Part shown: one piece after another, positions 11,858-24,720 of the stretch
How the letters are laid out: every line of letters starts with the position of its first letter
How positions within the stretch are numbered: the first letter of the stretch is position 1
Origin: Centropus unirufus
Lineage: Eukaryota > Chordata > Aves > Cuculiformes > Centropidae
NCBI GenBank assembly: GCA_013397695.1
Contig: VYZI01000527.1
Coordinates: 37,674-101,673 of the forward strand
DNA length: 64,000 nt
Reading direction: 5' to 3'
Position numbers and translations under genes: made by a program
Notes under the pieces: generated by a model
Databases searched by the model: none
What the model was told of the DNA's origin: nothing
What the model saw: the letters and a program-made list of their open reading frames with translations, nothing else

Positions 11858-12195
11858 CATAGACTCATAGAAGGGTTTGGTTGGAAGTCACCTTAAAGAC
11901 CATGCAGTTGCAACGACCCCTGCCATGGGCAGGGATACATCCCACTGGGATCAGGTTCCTCCAAGCCCCATCCAACCTGGCCTTGAATATCTCTGGGCCA
12001 CAACTTCTCTGGGCAACCTGGGCCAAGGCTTCACATCCTAATATCTAATCTAAATCCATCATCTTTCAGCTTAAACCATTCCCCCTCATCCTATCCATGT
12101 AGTTCCTGACAAAGAGCCCCTTCCCATCTTTCCAGTAGCTCCCTTCAAGTACTGGAAGGCTGCTAGAAGATCTCCCTGGAGCCTTCTCTTCCAGT
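11858..12195 (-). mobile_element. CR1 LINE, 5'-truncated, sense with RET
   Basis: The plus strand opens with CATAGACTCATAGAAGGGTT and passes through CATGGGCAGGGATACATCCC and CATCCAACCTGGCCTTGAAT. It fades near GGAGCCTTCTCTTCCAG. This is the reverse complement of a CR1 3' end of about 340 bases. Confidence 0.93.
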
Positions 12196-13953
12196 TAAAA
12201 TCTGCTACCAGCTCATGGAGTTTAGGCTGCAATGTTAGTGCCAAGATAAACTCCCAGTGTGTTTGAGAGTCACTAGAACAACGATAAAGAGAAGAACTGG
12301 CACGCACTTAATTAACTAGCAAGCCATTAACGTGGCTCAGCAGCAGGATACTATTTATTTTTAAGTGTGTTATTTTTAAGCTGATGGTTACAGAAATTGT
12401 AACAGATGTGATATGAACCAGTGAGCATAACAAACTTTATTAAAGAGAAAACGAAATTAATTGCTTTTACAGGAATCTACTCATCTGGACCCTAGATTGG
12501 AGAGGGGAAAGATCACCACAGAGCTTCATACTAGCACTTTCTTGAAATGTGCTCAAACTTTGTGGAGCTGCAAAATTTCTAAGTTTCACCTGTTGTGTAC
12601 ATTTAAATGTAGCACAACTGTTAGAGAGTGATAGAATTAATATCAATAGCAGCAGCATGAGGGAAATACATGTGTGTTACAGAATATGATACTTCCAGAG
12701 GGAATAGGTCCTTAGAAAATGATGACAAGCAGAAACAATACTTACAATACTTAACTAGAATATATTCCAGACCTGTTAAACTGGTCTGCTTTAAGTTAAT
12801 TGCCTCTCCTGTGATTTTTCTCACCAGATTCCCATGCTTGTACCGAAAACAACCCAGAATTTTAGACTGAAAACATAGAAATTAAGTAGATAGAAATATT
12901 AGATAAAATAAAAGCGCAGTTGACGACCGGTATTAACCTCTTAATAAGGAAAATGCATAATTCCACAGCATACAAATAAAATCGAACTTGTAAAGCCAAC
13001 AGATGGATCAGACAAAACCAAAGTTTCCTTCCTATATCAGGCATTTTGAACATAAATTCTAAAGAACATCAAGATCAAAGACAGCCCCAAAACTCATCAA
13101 AAAGAAAATATTTCAGTTGGATTAATGAGAACCTGTCACTATTTTCATTTTTGTCTCAATTCAAAACTGGCAGGTCTGTGCAGCACAGTGTCTGCAGAGA
13201 ATGGGACAATCCCTCCACTAGAGTTTTACTACCATGGTCAAACTTGTGCTTACATTTTCCTCTCAGAGCCCATACTTCTAGATTAGTTCCAGCAACTTGC
13301 TTTCGAACTTCTGTAAAAAAAATGGCTAGAAGCTTCATTGTCCTAAACACCAGTGCTACCCAAACTTAAACCATCCCTCACAGAAATTAATGTGCACATT
13401 AAATAATCTATAAGAGACTGAAGGAGTTTCTGCAAATCCTTCAGATCTCCGTTCTGTCATTCCTCCTTATTTATGGGATTCTTCCTTGTGTGATTAATTA
13501 TCCCTTCATTTTCAAAGTATCGCTTAATTGCTTGAGAATAACTGGATATAATTTTGCCTGGCATAAGGATAGGACTGAAAAGTAAGACAAAGAATCTGGC
13601 TATGGTATTGCAGCACAAATTACATTAATAGATGTTTAATTGAATTTATTTACATCTGGGCCAAATATAGGGCGTTCATAAGGCAGCATAAATAAATGAA
13701 GATGACATAATGTTTCATTTTTATACCACTCCATTTCAGCTCCGTACGTTTTTTTTATCACGTCCCATCCTTCTGTGTTTCCAATGACCTCTCTGTATTT
13801 TGCTTTGACAACTAATCCTGAATTTACAAGCATCAGAGAAATGATCTTACAAAGAGAACTCATTTTAAAAGCTGCAAAGCTTGAAGCTTTGTTTCAGCGT
13901 GCTTGCAGTAGGTGACAGGGAAAAATCTTCACCTACAACCAGTGAAGCCGCGA

Positions 13954-13978
13954 GCGTGTGCGCGCGCATGCATACACA
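13954..13978. repeat. Alternating purine-pyrimidine run
   Basis: Twenty-five bases alternate strictly between purine and pyrimidine, through GTGTGCGCGCGCATGCATAC. A shorter CGCATGCATGCATAC run follows near 14049. Such sequence can adopt Z-DNA under supercoiling. Confidence 0.7.
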
Positions 13979-16900
13979 GATATGCAAATATCAAGATTAA
14001 AACAACCCCGCCCCCAAAATAATTTTGAGTTAGTAATTTGTGAAAACACGCATGCATGCATACAAGGAGCTGTATTTTCAACCATTTCTTTCTCTGTAAA
14101 TAGTTCACATAGAGCAACCATCAGAACTACCTGGGGGTTACTCAGTCTGTTTACACAGAAGAAAAAGGATACGGTTACGCTACAAGGTCCGTTAATAATT
14201 CCATACAATTCAGCTCTCGGTCATCTGTAGGATCATAAAGCTTATGGCTGTAAACATAAAAGGAGTATCGACCCACCAATCCATACTGTGAAGACATTAT
14301 TTCTTGCATAGATGCTACTTCAGCCTCAGGTAATACAAGTATCTAACAATTATACAATCAGACAAACGGGATTAATGACAGGTTCGAATTGTGTCCCCAT
14401 GCATAAACTATGCAGCCTTTTCCAACTTAGATATGGGAGGTTAATTGGAAATATTGTAAACAATGGTTTTTCGTTTTTGCAACTAAACATCTTATTCTGT
14501 GTGAATCTGTCTAAAGCAAAAGGAACATTAAGAATAAAAAAATGTATTCTGAAAATAGTATCTCAGTCTTTGGAGACAGAGGTTTCAGCAGTTTTAGGAT
14601 CAGAAACCAAGAACCATCTCTACTGAAACTGCCATAAGTAATTCCGTCACTGGAAACAACTTCTGCAGTCCTATGTACCCTTTGTTTTCCATTTTTGTTG
14701 GGTGTTTTTGTGGATTTTTTGTCTGTTTTTTATGGTAAATTGGAATACTAGTTGTTCATAACAAGTATTCTCTCAGCATATTCCTTCCCTGCTGCAGGAA
14801 CTGGATAGGGCTCTTCTAGCACCGCTGAATACATACCAATAAAAGATTCAAGTAATTAGAGGTTTGTTTTACATTTTAAACGATCCTCTCTTTTTTTTGC
14901 TTTATTTAGTTTTGTAGAAGGGAGATGATATTATCAATACAAAAGGCCAAACTGAGATTAAGTGCTGTAATACTACCTCTATAAAACTGCCAGCTCTGTT
15001 GTAGATAGGCTCTGCAACCGCTGGCTCATCGTGATCTACCACTTTTTTTTCTAGCTATTTTCTTTTGCTTTCACTAGTTTCAATGAACCCTGACAACCTA
15101 ACACAACTGAGGTGCATTCAGGTTGATCATATTTCTGGGAAGTGGAATAATTCTGTGTTATGGGACGAGAGAGGCCCAGATAGGGTGGACTCAGTCTGCT
15201 GTTTAGCTTCACCTTTTCAAAATAAAGCACAGTCTTCCTATTCACCCTCTGTATGCACTATGCGCCTTCTATAATTTATTATATATTATTTATGTGCAGA
15301 GATTAAAAAGCTAGAAAAGACCAGCAATATATGTATCGCCAATCTGTGCTAAAACAACCGTACTAGTTGTAAATATCAAACCCATAAAATCCTCAATTAA
15401 TAATGTAGCGATATACAAGTGCTCTAAATTTTTGTTATACTGCAATTAGCTTTCACATACAATTAATTCCACCAGTGCTAAGCTCATCCATAAGGTAAAC
15501 ATGGTAGCAGAGACTTGGAGAACAAGGTACAAACAACTACATATATTTATCAAACAATAAAAACCAATCACGAGACACTTATCTATGGAAATAAGATGAA
15601 AAGATCCTTAAAGGTAAAAACAACTGAGCTTAAATTATCTCAGTGAAAAGGACATCAGCATCGCAATGCATTTCCTGCTTTAAGATACAGATACAGAGCA
15701 CTGTGCTGCTTCCTTAATAAAGTACTAAATTTTCACTATCCCAAGTCATGAAAACAAATGAAAAACAATTAACTGCTATTTGTGATGAAGTTTCATATAT
15801 GCACAAACTCCTGCATTCCATTACTACATTAGCTCAAGTTTCCCCATTTCCTTTCCTCCAGCTGCACTTGATTCTGCACCATCAAAACGAAGACAAGTCT
15901 TCCTGCCAATTATAAATAGATGGAGCGAGGCACCAGGGATCACCTTCTGACAGCTCAGTGCAATTCCGATGCTAATGACCACACACCTCCACCTATTTCC
16001 TCTCCTTACAACATCTTCATAAGGCAATTGCGCTCGAGTGAAATGCGTAACTATTTCTCACAAACAGCTTTCTCGCTTGCACCATCACTGGATGGCAACA
16101 ATTAATAAAGTGGTGACCCTTGACCAAATGGTAAGTGCGTGGGTTTGGGATTATTGCACAACGTGGAATTCTTCTTGACCAGCAGCAGCTCCTCTACTCG
16201 TGTCATAGTGAAACAGATCCAATTTTCAGAGAAGAGCTGCAGACTGTGCCCTTCATGTTTTCCAGAGAGTGGAAGACTTCACAGATCCACGATTGATTTT
16301 TACTTTGGATTCTCCACTGTTGCACTGGAAAACCCATTTTCTATATTTAGAGCAGGTGCGTAAAAATTGGCCTCCTAGACCTTATGCGGCGATACTGCAA
16401 ACAGCTCAGCTTGAATTGTGTTTTGTCCATACCTCGTATCTCTAGCTTCCCTCATTTTCTCCAGTTCCTGCAGTTTATGAAAGAAAGAGACAGCAGCATC
16501 ATTACTGCCTTACAGTAGGAGGCAATCAATGAAAACTTTCATGGCTGGGGGTTGAAAATTTGCCAGGAAAATTATAATGACACAAGCATCCACCTCTCGC
16601 AGGAAAGTGCTGTTATTAAGAGCTGCTATTCTCCTTCCAAACACTCAAGGGAGCTATGAGCCCACAATTCTATTTTTTTTAATCCAGGAAGTGAAATCTC
16701 AGAGCAACCGTGAGCTTATTTATTTATTTCAAGTTTTTGTCATGAACTAGCAGAGCACTTTGGTTTAGATTATTATATTTTAGGCGATTTATCAAATGAA
16801 GTGTAGAAATAACGTCTTATTTTGCCATTTTTCCATTTTTAATTTCTATTATTTCCTGCTAAGAAATATATATATGCGTAAAATAAAGATATATGAGAAG

Positions 16901-17045
16901 ACCTAAAACAGTTATGACACATCTGCATTTGAAACTCTAATTCGTTAAGGCACTTTGACAGAGCATACGTTTTCTTAAGTGCTCTTACAATAGACCTGCT
17001 TTGAAATAGTCTTATCAAAATCTGTATTACACCTGCCCTCATTAT

Positions 17046-17074
17046 AAAAAAAAAAAAGAAAAAAAAAAGAAAAG
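17046..17074. repeat. A-rich homopolymer tract
   Basis: Runs of A are interrupted only by single G bases. No processed gene copy is visible next to it. Confidence 0.8.
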
Positions 17075-19309
17075 ACAACAACGCCCCAAGATCCCCCATC
17101 CCAGCGGTGAACATCACTGTTTAATGAAAAAGAAGAGCTTTTCCTTCGGGGACTTTTAGTCATTACCACACAGTAGTTAGTCATTATGCTGTTGTCTTAA
17201 AGAATAAACGTTGTCAGCAAAAGGGCAGGAATTGTATTGACAAGGCTTGGAAATGGGCTGACATAACACTAAGGATACGCCTTTGCCACTGACAGCTCTT
17301 CTCAACCCCCTTTAAGGCAGACATCAGCTATATTGTAATCCTCACAAGTTGTAAGAATGAACTAGAAGAGTCTTAAAAAAAGAGTAATAAATGCAACAGT
17401 AAAAGCTGGAATAGTAGGGGCCCTTACCGGAGTTCACAAAAGCTTTAATTTTGTTTAAGTGAACTTCTGGGTTCCAGCCCAGTCCTTGCTACAGGACATG
17501 TTGAACAATCACAGATACAAAACAATCCTCCTCTGACTATTATATTACCATATTCCATTTTTACCATTCCATTCCATTATTTTTACTTTAAAAACATCTT
17601 TCCATAAAGTTATCTCTTTGCCCTATGCTTCTCTTCTCCACCACCAATAGAAGAGAGAGCAACACCTTTGTATTTCTCATGCAGTCCCTTTTGATAAAGG
17701 TTTCACTCATCAGAAAGCAGCAGCGTTTCTGTTCAGTGACTTCTGATCACTCACTGTCTTTAATTATTAAGGATTTCTACTACATCGAGGTCTGAGCCAA
17801 GTCCTGGGCTGCACAGATGCACCCAGGCAGTCCTTGATGGTGACATTTATTCTGAAGAGTAAGACTCCCACAGAAGTCATTCCGACCACGTGTTTTTGAT
17901 GTATGAGCAAAGTGTGACAGCCCCAGAGTCAAAGGAAGTTCTGTTGTCACTCAGTGACTCACCTCTGGGCAACTCTATTAAAAAAAAAACAAAAAACCAC
18001 AGTACAAACTTTATCCATTTACATTTTTCTCAGATGGTGAGCCTGGTGCCTCCTGCTCTGATCATGAGCTGAAAACACCTCCAGTGGCATCTCTAGTCAC
18101 AAAGAAGTAATTGGGTCTTCCAGCACAGGATCTCCATGCACATTCTATCAGGGCATTTTGATTTTTTGGCTCCCCTGCAGAGGCGTTTGCTGCACCCTTT
18201 CATCGGGAACTCAGGTATTAAATTTAAACACCACCAAACCTCATTTCCTCTGCTTCCCCTCTTTCCTTACCAAGGCAGTATTATATTCACAAGCTAACAG
18301 ACAATAGCACATCATGAAAACAGAAGTTCAAATTTCCACTGAATAATGGAGAAACGTAAATTCAAATTTGCAGCTTTATTCTCTGCTTTACCTGTGCCTT
18401 AAAAAAAATCCAACACACTGGCATCAACAAACCAAGTGGGGTTTTCTGTCATGGCTAAGACTCAGGTAGATTAACTTTTCCATATACACTTTGCATGAAA
18501 TAGAGATTCCCTGGAGCTGGAATAAATAGCTGCCTGGCTTGACGCTTGTAAAAAATTAACCAAGCTTAAGGGATATTTATTCCCATTTTATTATTAATGA
18601 TGACTGTTACATTTCATGCCAGAAAGAGATCACAGCGTGCAAACCATTGTAACTTTCAGATTTCTTCCTATGCTACAGCTACCAATAAAATCCTCGCAGT
18701 AGGGTGCACTCTTCCTTTCATAGATCTTCGCTGCTGACAGGTTCAAGGCTCAAGACTGAAGCTAATTTTTCCTAGAATTTGTGAAGCCATTGTGACAGAA
18801 AGAAAATAAGTGGAAATAAACAACGTGCTGAACTGAACTCCTGAGATTCTCATGCTAAACGGGATTAAAACATGCTGGATTAGGAAATTTCAGATCAAAG
18901 TTCCAATCTGCAGTTGCAATTAAAAACAAAATGAAGACAGGGATGAAAGGAGGAAATGTAACATGACCCCTGTAACATAATGATGCATCCGTAGCAAAGC
19001 ATTATCTGCATAACTTGATATTCAAAACCCGATCAGAACTCCAGAAGTGATTATTCGGGGAAAAGTGACCTAAAGCGCTGCTTGGTAACCCAGGCCTTAC
19101 TGAAAATGAGAAACTCTGTTACATTTTTAATTTGGATCTTCATTGACTCTGAACACTCCCACCCCATGTACAACACAAAATCCGTAAAACAACCGACGAA
19201 GCCAGGTACCTAGGAAACTTTTTTAGTAATATTTCCTAGTTTGGAGTTGCAGAATGAAAGATCAAATACCTAAGTCAAGTCTCATGTCTCCCAAGTTATT
19301 TGATGAGCA

Positions 19310-19611
19310 CCAATGCTGGAGAAGGACTTTTTACAATGGTGTGTAGTGATAGGACAAGGGGGAATGGCTATAAATTGGAGAAGTGAAGGATTTAGACTAG
19401 ACATTAGAAAGAAATTCTTCACAAAGAGGGTGGCGAGGCACTGGCCCAGGTTTCCCAGGGAAGTGGTGGCTGCCCCATCCCTGGAGGTGTTCAAGGCCAG
19501 GTTGGATGGGACCTTGAGCAGCCCGGTCTGGTGGGAGGTGTCCCTGCCCATGGCAGAGGGGCTGAAACTGGATGATCTTTAAGGTCCCTTCCAACCTTCT
19601 ATGATTCTATG
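19310..19611 (+). mobile_element. CR1 LINE, 5'-truncated, antisense to RET
   Basis: A well-preserved CR1 3' end. It runs from a start near ATGCTGGAGAAGGACTTTTT through CAGGGAAGTGGTGGCTGCCC, CCTGGAGGTGTTCAAGGCC and TTTAAGGTCCCTTCCAACC to the tail TTCTATGATTCTATG. It looks younger than the copy at 9372. Confidence 0.95.
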
Positions 19612-20918
19612 AAAATAAATGTCAGTCCCTTTCCTGTTTCTTCACAGATGTTGCAGTTTGCATTGCTGTACCAGGCCCCTCCAAACTCCACAAAGGAGAG
19701 CCCAGACACTTCAGCTCCCCTCCTCAGAGATCACAGGTTAAACGCACATGGGAGGCGATACTTTTGTAAATAATCCTGAGACCGTACCAGACTATTGACC
19801 CAGAATAAGTGGCGCTGCAGGTACACCTTGTGAAAGAACCTATTTTTAAGACAATTGCTGGCCTCATCCAAATTGGCTGAGGTCAAGAACCGTATAGATT
19901 TCGCCAGGTTTGAGGCTACAGGCAACACTTTGTAAATACTGGCAGACTGTCCAAGTCATCGAATTCTAGCATATCCACAGTGACAGGAATGTGTTAGAGT
20001 ATGGGTTACACCTAAGGAAAGAAAGATGTACGCTTGGGGACTGCTACATAAAAATGTTTAGTCAAAAAGGAATGACAAAGTGCTATGTTTTAAGAACTTA
20101 TACTAAGGGAAACATATTCAAAAGCCTCAGCTGCTATTCCCTGGAAAATGAGATATGTTGTTTTAAATGCCTTTGTCCAGAACTTAGGCTCAAAATGGTA
20201 CACGGACTATTAGCACTATCCTAAGAGTGTAATGTGCTTAATGTGCTTCTCTGTAGCTGTAATTCAGTAATATTTTGTTTTTAATGCTGGAAAATATTCC
20301 TTTTTAAACCAAAATTAATGTAGCACATCGATTGTAGTTCTTCAGGGATCCCCATCCATTTGAACAAATGCTACTTTACCAAAAAGCCCAGTGGAGTCAG
20401 TCAGTCTACGTATCATTAAACCCACTGCTTTTTATGTGATACCATAAGGACTTTGTGGACCTACTCAACTCAAAGCTCTTTGGCTGACGCGATTTTGCTA
20501 AAATACCACTTTTTTGCAAAGATCATATTGCTCTGCCTCTTAAAATAGGAATACCTAGCTGCACACATTCTATTTTGTATTGCACTTCATACATTTGATT
20601 GGCAAACCTCAGAAAGAATCTTGCATGTTGCTACAGTGGTGATCAACAATGTAATTCTAAAATTAGATTTATTCATTATGGGCTTAATTCACTTTTCTCT
20701 GAATAAAGGCAGAGTAAATCAACTTATACAGCTGTATGAGCAAAATATAACTCTCTTCTGGAGCAAAAGACAGAGAAGATTCAACAGCAGACCTCCACGG
20801 TCATAAGGCTGAAGTCCAGAAAAGAATGGGCAATCTCTGTGACCGTATGGCTCAGAGCCAGAATCAGGAGGCATCCTCACCTGCAGACTGCGTTTCTGTT
20901 TCCTCAGCACTACCCAAG
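19612..20918 (-). other. RET intron 1 block without recognised features
   Basis: AT-rich unique-looking sequence between two CR1 copies. I recognise nothing in it. Confidence 0.6.
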
Positions 20919-21250
20919 TCATAGAATCATAGAGTGATAATATGGTTTAGGTTGGAAGGCACCTGAAAGCTCATCCAGTCCCAACCGCCCTGCCTGGGGC
21001 AGAGACACCTTCCACTGGATCAGGTTGATCAAAGCCTCATCCAGCCTGGCCTTGAGCACCTCCAGGGATGGGGAACCCATGACTTCTCTGGGCAACCTGT
21101 GCCAGAACCTCACCGCCCTCACAGCAAAAAAAATTCTTCCTAAGATATCATCTAAATCTCCTCTCTTTCAACTTAAACCCGTTCCCGCTCATCCCATCCT
21201 TGCACTCCCTGATCAAGAGCCCCTCCCCGGCTTCTCTGTAGGCCTTTTTT
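20919..21250 (-). mobile_element. CR1 LINE, 5'-truncated, sense with RET
   Basis: It starts with TCATAGAATCATAGAGTGAT on the plus strand, then CATCCAGTCCCAACCGCCCT, CAGCCTGGCCTTGAGCACCT and CACTCCCTGATCAAGAGCCC. It ends near CTTCTCTGTAGGCC. Confidence 0.95.
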
Positions 21251-21415
21251 CCTGTAGTCATAGTAGGTGAGCTCATTTTTGAGGCACCTTGTCTGTCTGG
21301 AGCATATCCAGTTATCCATGTCTTTTAAAGGAAAGCTTAGAACACACAAACAGAAGGCATTTATTCAGAAACTGTTTTCTTATGCCATAGAGATTTTTAA
21401 AACCGTGCATCCCAG

Positions 21416-21520
21416 CACCATAGGATCACAGAACACTTAAGGTTGAAAGGGACCTCTGGAGACCACCTGGTCCAAACCCCCACGCTTGTGCAGGACCACA
21501 AGAGCCAGATGCTCTATTAC
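21416..21520 (-). mobile_element. CR1-like 3' fragment
   Basis: CACCATAGGATCACAGAACA is followed by AAGGTTGAAAGGGACCTCTG and GAGACCACCTGGTCCAAACC. This is the reverse complement of the 'GGTTGGAAGGGACCTCTGGAG' class of avian CR1 tails. It lies 170 bases from the previous copy and belongs to a different subfamily. Confidence 0.75.
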
Positions 21521-23097
21521 TTAAGATAATCTCTTTTATGCTAAGCCCAGGAGAACACTAGAAAAAAGACCTTTTGGTCACATGGCGACATTCGTGGCCC
21601 AAATATTATTGTCCACATCTTACCTCTGATTCAAGATTATTTTAAAAAGTTAAATGGAAGTGAAAGATGAGCTCTCTAGAAATGCAGCATTTGGCAAAAA
21701 TGAATATAATCTGTCAAAGATGTAGTAGCATCAAGCTAAGAGATTTAAACTAGCAACTTTTTAATGTAGTTGTGGATTTGATATTCATAAAAGCAAATAT
21801 GTATAAATAAATTCCACACTTAATAAATATATGCTTATACAAACAGCGCTGCATAGATCTTAATTATCATCAGAAAAAAAATTGCTTCTTTACACTGTAA
21901 TCATGTTTCTTCTGGACCAATTTGGATTAAATCTCTCTCCTAAATATGCAGAATACCCTGTTTTCTAAAACAATTAATTTACCCTGGAAAGCTTGTTAGT
22001 GAAGCTGATAGCTAACAATCAGCATATCAATCACTCCAGAATCCAACATTTAAAATACGGCAACAAGGCTAGGACAGGATTAATTCAGCTCATATTTCTA
22101 TTCAGATTTAAACAACTGACATCTCAACACTCACATTTCATATCGGTTACTCTCAGACTAGACTGTGTACAAGCACATGCTCATTCATAAGCACGAATAC
22201 ACATCTGGGAAAACCAAAAAAATTAGTAATATAGATATACACAAAGAAACTTTGAGCCATAATCTTTTAGGTACAATCAAGAACTGTTTAGCATAACCAC
22301 TCATACGCTGTTTTCTGGATAAAGCCCTCAGCGTGCACCTATTTCTGAATTGAACACACAGCTACATCCAGTGGATCTTATAAAACTGTAATTCGCTTTT
22401 ACACTATTAACTTTATAGAAGCCTTATTCTTGTTATGGTCTCATGCCCCTGCTAATCTCCTGCGCAGCTTTATTACTCGGGTTTTCTTTGAATTGTCACA
22501 AGATTGGCACCCACAGCGCCCCAGAGCTCCGGCAAACAGAAAGCCTTCTATTTCCATCTGAACCGGGCTTCCAGTTACTGACAGATAAAAGTGACTGAAA
22601 CTGGATTGCTTCCTAAAATAATGCACCGCAACCGAGTTTCCAGTCCTGGAAACACGGTTTGTGTGGCTAAATATAAGCACATGAGTGGTCGCCCTGAAGC
22701 AAAGGAAGTTACTCATACGCTCTGTGTCGAGCTTGTGCCTTGAGGCTCTGGGACCTTCATGCCACAGACCTTTGCCATTACTGGCAACACCAGCAAAAGC
22801 AGTTCTCACCCACATTTTGTCTTTTCCCTTCCCACTGCCTCAGCTTTGCCAACACATTGCAAACTGTGAGCGGCTCAAGGATCGAGCTGGGATTACATGA
22901 ACCCTGCCCAGAAATGTTGCATGGGCAACCCAGGCCTGTGGTGCTGAGCCTGTACAAAGGTCCTCCGGGGCAAACAAGAACGCTTACCCATCCCTTCTCT
23001 TCTGCCTTTGTCTGACAAAGGTTACCCATCAAACCTAGGAAACCTTAACTGTTCCTTGAAAGCTGCTGTTTACAACCCAGACTATCACAATAGGCCA
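21521..23097 (-). other. RET intron 1 block without recognised features
   Basis: AT-rich up to about 22400, then a GC-richer stretch at 22440-23030 with overlapping short frames on both strands. I see no known protein and no exon with convincing splice sites. Confidence 0.55.
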
Positions 23098-23492
23098 AAA
23101 CATCACAGAATCAGAGAAGGGTTTGGTCTGGAAAGGATCTTAGATCATACAGTGCCAGACCCACTGCCATGGGCATGGACATCTCCCACTGGATCAGGCT
23201 GATCAAAGCCTCATCCTGCCTGGCCTTGAACACCTCCAACTTCTCGGGGCAACCTGGGCCAGTGCCTCACCACCCTCACAGGAAAATATTTCTTCCTAAT
23301 CTCTCATCTAAATCTCCCCGTCTTTCGCCTTAAAACCACTCCCTCCCATCCTATCCCTGCACTCCCTGATAAAGAGCCCCCCTCCAGCATTCCTGTAGCC
23401 CCCTCCTTCAGTATTGGAAGGCTGCTATGAAGTCTTTTTCCAGAGCTTTCTCTTCTCCAGGCTGAATGACCCCAACTCACACAGCCTGGAGA
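23098..23492 (-). mobile_element. CR1 LINE, 5'-truncated, sense with RET
   Basis: The tail ACATCACAGAATCAGAGAAG opens the plus-strand text. GGACATCTCCCACTGGATCA and CTGGCCTTGAACACCTCCAA follow, then the further-5' segment CTCTTCTCCAGGCTGAATGA. At about 395 bases it is among the longer copies in the window. Confidence 0.95.
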
Positions 23493-24572
23493 TGATCACG
23501 GTTCAAGAAAATTTTCTAGAAGTTTTTCACTTGTCCTCAAAGTGCCACATGTTCCCTGTGAGAGGAAGCACTGGCAGCTCGGGGAAGCTAGGAGAGCTCC
23601 ATAAGGCACCACCAGCTGCGAATTAAAGCCTTACGGTTCCACCTGATGAAGCTCTCCGTAACACTTCACCCACGCTGCAGCCAAGCGACCGCAGTTCATC
23701 AGCAGAACCAAGAGGATTCAGGAGACCGCGGCACCGAGTTATTTGTTTGGGAGATATTATGAGACTTGTCCATCTGTATGAAAAGTGTACGCTAAGGCCC
23801 TTTAATGAGGACTACACGCAACGTCTGATAAGAGAACAGATTGCTGTATTGCCTCTTCCCTGATAATCCAGACAGATTGCCAAGCACAGCCTGGGCCAAT
23901 CACATATATTTATGTGTTTACTTTTTTGCAATTCCTCTGAAAACTGACCGAAGAGACAGAGAAAATCCCCAATGAAAGAGTTGATGGTTTTTTTATTTCA
24001 ACATTACTTTACGCAGCCTTTGGGATGATGAACTTTCTCACACATTTGATTGATGTAACCAGCTTAACTGATTAATCACTTTGCCTCCTAGCAGTTCCTT
24101 CCTGCTTATATCCAAGGAAGCAGTCAATTAGGACTGTAATTAATTCTTCCTCTCATGATGGGGTAAATTTGGAAGGTTGTGACCACATGAATGCAGGGAG
24201 TGCAGCTGGTTAATCTGCAACCCTGAGCCTCCTGCTCCTAATGAACCAACTGCAGCTCTTGTACTTCAAACAACAGACAAAACACCCAAACCCACTACAG
24301 CCAGTTTGGGTACCAACAAAAAAATAGCACCGGGAGGAAACATTTAATCAGGCAGTTGCACTGAAAAACCAGGAATATGCTTTTATGTTAAAGATGTATT
24401 GATGGATAACTCAACAGAAACCACCAGAAACTACGAGACAAAGCAAGATACGGGAAATGAGTAAATCAGAATTAAAGTACGTTCAACAGCTGGGTGTGCA
24501 CAGCTAGAGAAATAAGTTTTTCCATCGTTACCTTTCTGCTAAAACTATTTGGGCACAATGCAGCTTCTCGAT
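23493..24572 (-). other. RET intron 1 block, homeodomain-type motif cluster
   Basis: No gene or repeat is recognised. Between 23896 and 24146 there are CCAATCAC, TGATTGATG, GATTAATC and TAATTAATT. These are the kinds of site bound by homeodomain and related factors, but AT-rich sequence produces them by chance, so I do not call an enhancer. Confidence 0.4.
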
Positions 24573-24720
24573 CACAAAATCACAGGGGTGTTAAAAGACC
24601 TGTAAGATCATGGGGTCCAACCACAAAACTAACATTGACAGGTCCCTCACTAACTCACATCCCTAACTGCCACATCTACATGTCTTTTAAATACGGGATG
24701 GTGATTCAATTTTATCATGT
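24573..24720 (-). mobile_element. CR1-like 3' fragment, second subfamily
   Basis: The plus strand reads GATCACAAAATCACAGGGGT, then CCTGTAAGATCATGGGGTCC, CTAACTGCCACATCTACATG and TCTTTTAAATACGGGATGGT. This is the widespread avian CR1 type with the 'CCACATCTACACGTCTTTTAAA' segment. Confidence 0.8.

Larger units (their letters stand above)
12196..19309 (-). other. RET intron 1 block
   Basis: About 7 kb without transposon copies that I recognise. It contains an alternating purine-pyrimidine run (13954-13978) and an A-rich tract (17046-17074). Coding potential is limited to short chance frames. Confidence 0.6.
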
